Part shown: positions 63,994-64,000 of the stretch, piece after piece
How the letters are laid out: the number at the start of each line of letters is the position of its first letter
Numbering within the stretch: the stretch's first letter is position 1
Assembly: GCF_022347565.1 (NCBI RefSeq)
Contig: NZ_JAKRGH010000006.1
Span: forward strand, 1 to 64,000
Origin: Vibrio sp. Of7-15
Lineage (GTDB): Bacteria; Pseudomonadota; Gammaproteobacteria; Enterobacterales; Vibrionaceae
Direction of reading: 5' to 3'
Length of the DNA: 64,000 nt
Position numbers and translations under genes: made by a program
The notes under the pieces: generated by a model
The model's input: the letters and a program-made list of their open reading frames with translations, nothing else
Database searches by the model: none
Told to the model about the DNA's origin: nothing

Positions 63994-64000
63994 GAGCTAC

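Overview
The window looks like chromosomal DNA of a low-GC gamma-proteobacterium of the family Vibrionaceae (Vibrio, Aliivibrio or Photobacterium; the species cannot be fixed from sequence reading alone). The evidence is the conserved core block rne / rluC - maf - yceD - rpmF - plsX - fabH - fabD - fabG - acpP - fabF - pabC - mltG - tmk - holB - tatD - ptsG (about 28.4-46 kb), which keeps the gamma-proteobacterial gene order, together with many signalling genes (one EAL, two GGDEF, one hybrid kinase) and Vibrio-type small proteins (YbaM, MetS, YnhF, DUF4250).

Layout. 0-3 kb: end of a large unrecognised gene with an overlapping small membrane protein, a stand-alone EAL protein and a small orphan. 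3-6.5 kb: a NifW-like gene, then a three-gene operon whose order, sizes and motifs match hydrogen cyanide synthase hcnABC. 6.6-8 kb: cytochrome b561 with a periplasmic protein. 8-19 kb: accessory region with a 1030-aa repeat lipoprotein, a small insertion carrying an ADP-ribosyltransferase-like orphan between 129-bp direct repeats, an MFS/AraC pair, and a 1265-aa calcium-binding (thrombospondin type 3 repeat) lipoprotein. 19-26.7 kb: hybrid histidine kinase, ybaM-like gene, HDAC-family deacetylase, the cobT-cobS-cobO cobalamin operon, and a low-molecular-weight tyrosine phosphatase. 26.7-46 kb: SulP transporter, RNase E with a long leader, and the fatty-acid, cell-wall, nucleotide and DNA-replication block ending at ptsG. 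46-64 kb: two-sensor diguanylate cyclase, MetPS-type amino-acid importer, a beta-barrel protein, YnhF, patatin, acetyltransferase, an exported RelA/SpoT-like protein, YgiQ, DcuC, a LysR/MFS pair, a second diguanylate cyclase, two small hypotheticals and MetR.

How the genes work together. The fab block makes malonyl-ACP-derived acyl chains (FabD, FabH, FabG, FabF on AcpP) and feeds phospholipid synthesis through PlsX. It is co-directional with ribosome genes (yceD, rpmF) and faces away from RNase E, so growth, membrane and RNA-decay genes sit together. CobT, CobS and CobO complete or salvage cobalamin. MetR at the right edge and the MetPS-type importer touch methionine metabolism.

The least ordinary parts are the hcnABC-like operon with Fur-like and CRP-like sites upstream, the repeat-flanked ART-like gene, the exported RelA/SpoT-like protein, a four-box GTTCTATT array in front of the NSS transporter, and a Cys-framed repeat at the C-terminus of the calcium-binding lipoprotein. 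Four genes shorter than 60 codons (ybaM, rpmF, metS, ynhF) were recovered by reading the DNA directly.
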